DNA from: Myxococcales bacterium
Lineage (GTDB): Bacteria; Myxococcota_A; UBA9042; JABWCM01
NCBI GenBank assembly: GCA_013360285.1
Contig: JABWCM010000004.1
Location: 1-64,000, forward strand
DNA: 64,000 nucleotides
Direction: 5' to 3'
Position 1 is the first letter of the stretch. Each line of letters begins with the position of its first letter. This document shows positions 59,995 through 64,000 of this stretch, piece after piece. The notes below the pieces were generated by a model that did not search any database, was not told the origin of the DNA, and saw only the letters and a list, made by a program, of their open reading frames with translations. Made by a program: the position numbers and the translations under genes.

Positions 59995-61404
59995 ATGCGT
60001 TTGTCAACATCCGTTCATCGTGTGGGTGCGGACCTTGGTGCGGCGCCCACGGTTGATTCGGTTTCGAGTTTACTCAAACCAGCATCATCAAAGGACTTTG
60101 TGATCAAGGCAGCCATCGTGGTCGTCACGCTGGCGTTGCTGGTGTCGGGAATCATGGTGACCGGGTTTGGTCGCGGGTTCGGACTGGGCGGTTTGCTCCA
60201 GGGTGACCGAATGACCGCGCTTTGGTTGTGGCCCGGAATCATTATGGGGATTATGGTCGCGGCTTCGTATATTTATCGAACTGCGTTATGGCTTCGATAC
60301 AAGCCGCTTGATGGAAGAAGACTCACAAACAAGGAGTTGCCCACAGTAACCGTTGTGATCCCTGCCTACAATGAAGGTCCAATGGTTAAAAAATCGATTC
60401 TTTCTGCTGTTTCCAGTCGTTATCCGGCAGATAAACTACAGGTGATTTGTGTAGATGACGGCAGTAAAGATGATACATTTGTCCACATGGAAGCCGCGCG
60501 CAAAGAAGCGCCGGGTAGAATTACAACGGTTCGTTTGCCGGAAAATCGGGGAAAACGCCATGCTTTGTATGCGGGAATGTCCCAGGCGAAGTCGCAGATT
60601 ATAGTCACTCTAGACAGTGATAGTGTGCTGCCGGCGGACAGCCTGAGAAATATTGTTGCACCGTTTGTAAAAAACAGACGTGCTGGAGCCGTCGCCGGGT
60701 GTGTCAAGGTACTCAACCGGTATGACAACGTGTTGACCCGAATGTTGGGTGTCCGATACCTGCTTGGGTTTGAGTTCACGAGGGCCTATCAGAGTGTTTT
60801 GAAGACCGTGTTCTGTTGTCCTGGAGCGTTGACGGCATATCGTCGGGAAGTTATCGCACCTCATCTGGACGGTTGGTTAAATCAGACATTTTTGGGTAAC
60901 AGATGTACGAACGGGGACGACCACGCGATGACTAACGTGGTACTCCGAGCCGGCTATGATACTTTGTACCAGAGCAACGCCGATGTGATGACGATCGTTC
61001 CGACCACATACAAACGATTGTCCAAGATGTACACCCGGTGGGCGCGCAGCAACATCCGCGAAAGTTGGATGTATCTGAAATTTGCCACCCGCCGTGCACG
61101 GCAGCGCGAAGAGTGGTTGGCTTGGGTTGACGGTATTGTCCACGCGTTGACGATTCCTGCACGCATGTATCTGATGGCTTTTACTTGGTATTTTGCCATC
61201 CTGCACTTCACCGTATTGTTACGTAGTCTGGCTGCGGCGACTTTGGTTGCACTTTTGTACGTCGTGTATTTTCTGCGAAGCGAAAGAAGTACCGAAAGCC
61301 TTTATGGTATTTTGTACAGTTGGTTTGCTTTGTTGACGTTGCAGTGGATCTATCCGTGGGCGGGACTTACCGTGTCCAAAAACCGATGGATGACACGGGG
61401 GTGA
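59995..61404 (+). CDS. Glycosyltransferase family 2, processive polysaccharide synthase-like
   Basis: VTVVIPAYNEG; DDGSKDDT; LDSDSVL; GDDHAMTN; C-terminal TM helices. Confidence 0.9.
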   Translation: MRLSTSVHRVGADLGAAPTVDSVSSLLKPASSKDFVIKAAIVVVTLALLVSGIMVTGFGRGFGLGGLLQGDRMTALWLWPGIIMGIMVAASYIYRTALWLRYKPLDGRRLTNKELPTVTVVIPAYNEGPMVKKSILSAVSSRYPADKLQVICVDDGSKDDTFVHMEAARKEAPGRITTVRLPENRGKRHALYAGMSQAKSQIIVTLDSDSVLPADSLRNIVAPFVKNRRAGAVAGCVKVLNRYDNVLTRMLGVRYLLGFEFTRAYQSVLKTVFCCPGALTAYRREVIAPHLDGWLNQTFLGNRCTNGDDHAMTNVVLRAGYDTLYQSNADVMTIVPTTYKRLSKMYTRWARSNIRESWMYLKFATRRARQREEWLAWVDGIVHALTIPARMYLMAFTWYFAILHFTVLLRSLAAATLVALLYVVYFLRSERSTESLYGILYSWFALLTLQWIYPWAGLTVSKNRWMTRG

Positions 61405-61452
61405 TTGTAGTGGTTGTTGGGCGCGGGAATCGATCACACACGATTTTGTAAA

Positions 61453-62115
61453 TCATCGTGGTTTTGCTTCGTAAACAAATTTCAACCCCCATAACACCAT
61501 CGCGACAAACGGGTCATCGGCCAATTCTTTGGTCAGTAACCAACCATCGTTGGTTTTTACCATTGGGTTTGATGAAACATAAACCGACCCATCTTTCACT
61601 TTAGCCTGAGTAACCAGGATTACATATTGGCCGTAGTCGATCTTTTCCAAGATCGCTTCACTTAACACCTGCTCCGCGTAAGCCGCGTTGCGTTGTACCG
61701 CGTCTTCCGTCATTGCTTCCCGGACTTCTCCACGCGATTCCGGAATGAATGTTTCGAGAATCCACTCGCGGTCATTTGAAAGGTTCGCCGACAATACACC
61801 GGCGTAGGATGACTCGGGGGTACCTTTGTTCCACTCGGATTTTTCAATTCTTGGAACCTCTGCGGGGGGAGTATATCGTTTACCACGATAGACGAGTTCC
61901 GCTGACGGTTTTTTGGGCCCACGAATGGGTTGAAACTCGACGCGCAGCTCCAACGGTGAACGCATGGCGGCGGCTTGTTCGGTGGTTGCTTCTGACACGG
62001 TTTCCGAACTAGGTGAAGTTTTGGCCCCCTCAGGTAATGGTTTGATAAACCACGCCAGGGTCGCGCCAACCGCGACCGAGACTACGGCTATGCCAACTTG
62101 CGGTTTCCAACTCAT
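61453..62115 (-). CDS. Hypothetical membrane-anchored protein
   Basis: MSWKPQVGIAVVSVAVGATLAWFI N-terminal anchor. Confidence 0.55.
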   Translation of the reverse strand: MSWKPQVGIAVVSVAVGATLAWFIKPLPEGAKTSPSSETVSEATTEQAAAMRSPLELRVEFQPIRGPKKPSAELVYRGKRYTPPAEVPRIEKSEWNKGTPESSYAGVLSANLSNDREWILETFIPESRGEVREAMTEDAVQRNAAYAEQVLSEAILEKIDYGQYVILVTQAKVKDGSVYVSSNPMVKTNDGWLLTKELADDPFVAMVLWGLKFVYEAKPR

Positions 62116-62341
62116 ACTTTCTATTGACACTCCATCCATGTATTTCGAAAAGTGGTACCCCTTGGTTTGTAGCTTTGTTGTTCGATATGGTCAAGTTTGG
62201 CCGGCGATGTCGGTTGTTGCTAATTGGAGCGGGTATCGCCTGGAACCGAAAATGGAGCCACGTACGCTGCCGTGATACGAATGTTTGTCGCGCGTGTCGA
62301 AATCGTTTGCGTATCAAATAACAAATCCCCATGGTGTATAC

Positions 62342-62947
62342 ATGATTCCAGCGAAACGCCGATTTGATGTGGTTCGTTTTATGGTAGTTGTCGTCGTGTG
62401 TGTGCTGTTCCCGCCGTGGCCTGACGCAGTTGGGGATGTTACGAATGAGGATGTTTCCGAATTCGTACACGAACATGTTGCACTCGCGGAGAACATTCTC
62501 CATTCCACATCTTGTATTGCTGGCTTGAGGGCAAAGTCGTGCCAACAACGGCTCGAAAAGTTAGTGGATCGAGTGCTAAACTTTCATCAACTGACGCTGG
62601 TTGCGACGCGTGGGCTGAAGTTGGAAGAACCTACAGAGAAATTTGCTGTTCGATTTCGCGCCATGTTGGTCCAACAATGGAAATCTTACTTAACCGGTGA
62701 ACCACATGTCGGGTTATCGGTGTTGGCTGTGACCGATCAGTCCGCACGACTACAGGTTACCAGGGGCACATCGGTTTCGGTTTTGGAATTCGCTATTATT
62801 CACGACGGCCGGCGGTTTTGGATTCAAGATATAACCTATAACGGACCGAGTCTTGCGAATACTTACCGCCCACAATTCGCACGGTCGTTGGCCCAGGATG
62901 GATGGGTAGGGTTGTTGCGGAAGGTATCCCAGGCTGCTGAGCGATAG
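62342..62947 (+). CDS. MlaC/Ttg2D-like secreted protein
   Basis: Signal peptide; FWIQDITYNGPSLANTYRPQFARSLAQDGWVGLLRKV. Confidence 0.6.
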   Translation: MIPAKRRFDVVRFMVVVVVCVLFPPWPDAVGDVTNEDVSEFVHEHVALAENILHSTSCIAGLRAKSCQQRLEKLVDRVLNFHQLTLVATRGLKLEEPTEKFAVRFRAMLVQQWKSYLTGEPHVGLSVLAVTDQSARLQVTRGTSVSVLEFAIIHDGRRFWIQDITYNGPSLANTYRPQFARSLAQDGWVGLLRKVSQAAER

Positions 62948-63095
62948 TTTGTTGTGTTTTCTTTCAAGTAACCGTTTCCTCTTGACGTTTATCCGATATG
63001 CGACAAACCCGCTCCATTCGCCATTTGTCCCGAAAAATTTCAACGATGCCCGGTTGGGTGCTGAATAGGCCCATGAGGACGCGCTGAGCACGCAC

Positions 63096-63698
63096 ATGCG
63101 GACCGGAACTGGAGAAGATTTATTACGGGATAATCCCCAACTGCGCGAGGCGTTTCGCCGCGGCGAAAAATGGGCACTTGCAGCAGTCTGTAAGGACTAT
63201 CTACCGCTTGTGCGAATCATTGTGCGGGAAGGGTTTGCCGGTTTTCGGGGATTTCGTTCTCAGGCCGACCAAGATGACATGACGCAGACGATTTTGTTGG
63301 CAGCTTTTGAAGAAAGCGCTCGTGACAGGTACGACGGAATTACGCCCTATTCGGCTTACTTACGCGGGATCGCCCATAACAAGATCCGCCAACAGTTGTC
63401 CAAAAATGCTCGGTTTGCACGAGTCGACGGTGCACCTGTTCCGTGTGACCGCTTGGCAGAGGATTTTGAGGGCGCTGTTTTGGAGCGTGAAGCGTGTGTA
63501 TTGATGGCGCGTTTCCGTGAAAGTGTCACCAATTCCGAAGAAAAGTCGGTACTAACGCGGTATTTTGTGGATGGTGCCGCCGAAGAGACCTTGTCTGCTG
63601 AACTTGGGATTACACGATATCAAATTCGGAAAATTATTAGAAAGTTGCACAACCAGATGCAACGTTATCTAAGGAAACACAATGTGGTGGTTTCGTAA
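63096..63698 (+). CDS. RNA polymerase sigma-70 family (ECF-like) factor
   Basis: DQDDMTQTILLAAFE; YLRGIAHNKIRQQL; C-terminal HTH LSAELGITRYQIRKIIRKLHNQMQRYL. Confidence 0.85.
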   Translation: MRTGTGEDLLRDNPQLREAFRRGEKWALAAVCKDYLPLVRIIVREGFAGFRGFRSQADQDDMTQTILLAAFEESARDRYDGITPYSAYLRGIAHNKIRQQLSKNARFARVDGAPVPCDRLAEDFEGAVLEREACVLMARFRESVTNSEEKSVLTRYFVDGAAEETLSAELGITRYQIRKIIRKLHNQMQRYLRKHNVVVS

Positions 63699-64000
63699 CA
63701 GCACCGAGCGACGGTTTTTAAGACTATTAGACCGATACCTCGATCCGGGACGTTCTTGGTCCGGGGCGTTGGACCGTCGCCTGCGTCGGGATATGGCCGA
63801 ATCGGCTGATTTGCGTGTTCTTTATGACCGCGCGATCGTCGCGCATCGGTTGATGTTGGGTCTGCCCGGAGATACCGCGAGTGCACTTGAAAATACGCGA
63901 ATGCACACCGTGATTGTCAATTCGGCTGTGGCTCCCGCTGCGGAGTCAGGGTTTCTGTTTGGTCGATGGCTGGCCGCATGCGGGGCGATGGGTGCAGTCG
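63682..64000 (+). CDS. Partial ORF overlapping sigma factor 3' end, runs off window
   Basis: ATG at 63682: MWWFRNSTERRFLRLLDRYLDPGRSWSGALDRRLRRDMAESADLRVLYDRAIVAHRLMLGL... Confidence 0.6.
   Translation, partial: MWWFRNSTERRFLRLLDRYLDPGRSWSGALDRRLRRDMAESADLRVLYDRAIVAHRLMLGLPGDTASALENTRMHTVIVNSAVAPAAESGFLFGRWLAACGAMGAV

Noticed and set aside
1-64000. CRISPR array, rRNA, prophage or transposase
   Set aside because: No spacer-repeat periodicity, rRNA-like segments, integrase or transposase motifs were seen.

Overview
The window is a 64 kb stretch of bacterial chromosome. It probably comes from a Myxococcota / delta-proteobacterial-type organism, inferred from MopE-like Cys/Asp-rich repeat proteins, a MYXO-CTERM-like tail and many Cys-rich lipoproteins. 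I saw no rRNA, tRNA, CRISPR array or transposase gene. Recognisable content includes an NAD-type formate dehydrogenase operon whose alpha subunit is split by an in-frame UGA (selenocysteine), a B12/radical SAM protein, a photolyase, a LolC/E-like permease, an amine oxidase, an acyl-CoA carboxylase beta chain, a DHH phosphoesterase, a GT2 glycosyltransferase, an ECF sigma factor and a large set of Cys-rich surface proteins. The most notable observations are three. (1) A second in-frame UGA lies directly after the signal peptide of a secreted beta-propeller-like gene (25355..26614, minus). It is followed by a perfect 6-bp hairpin whose GGUC loop sits at +19..+22 after the UGA, the same spacing as in the FdhA SECIS, so it is a candidate undescribed selenoprotein. 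(2) A superfamily of ~130-180 bp full-length fold-back elements (families A, B, C, D) sits between or at the ends of genes. Families A-C share a terminal GAGGGT-like sequence and occur in fused pairs; B, C and D share a TCCCG loop on an ATAT stem. (3) A smaller REP-like TTAAsCCGGATTTCTCATGAG motif occurs mostly as inverted pairs and sometimes carries the stop codon of the neighbouring gene. All calls are from reading the sequence and supplied ORFs; no database search was run.
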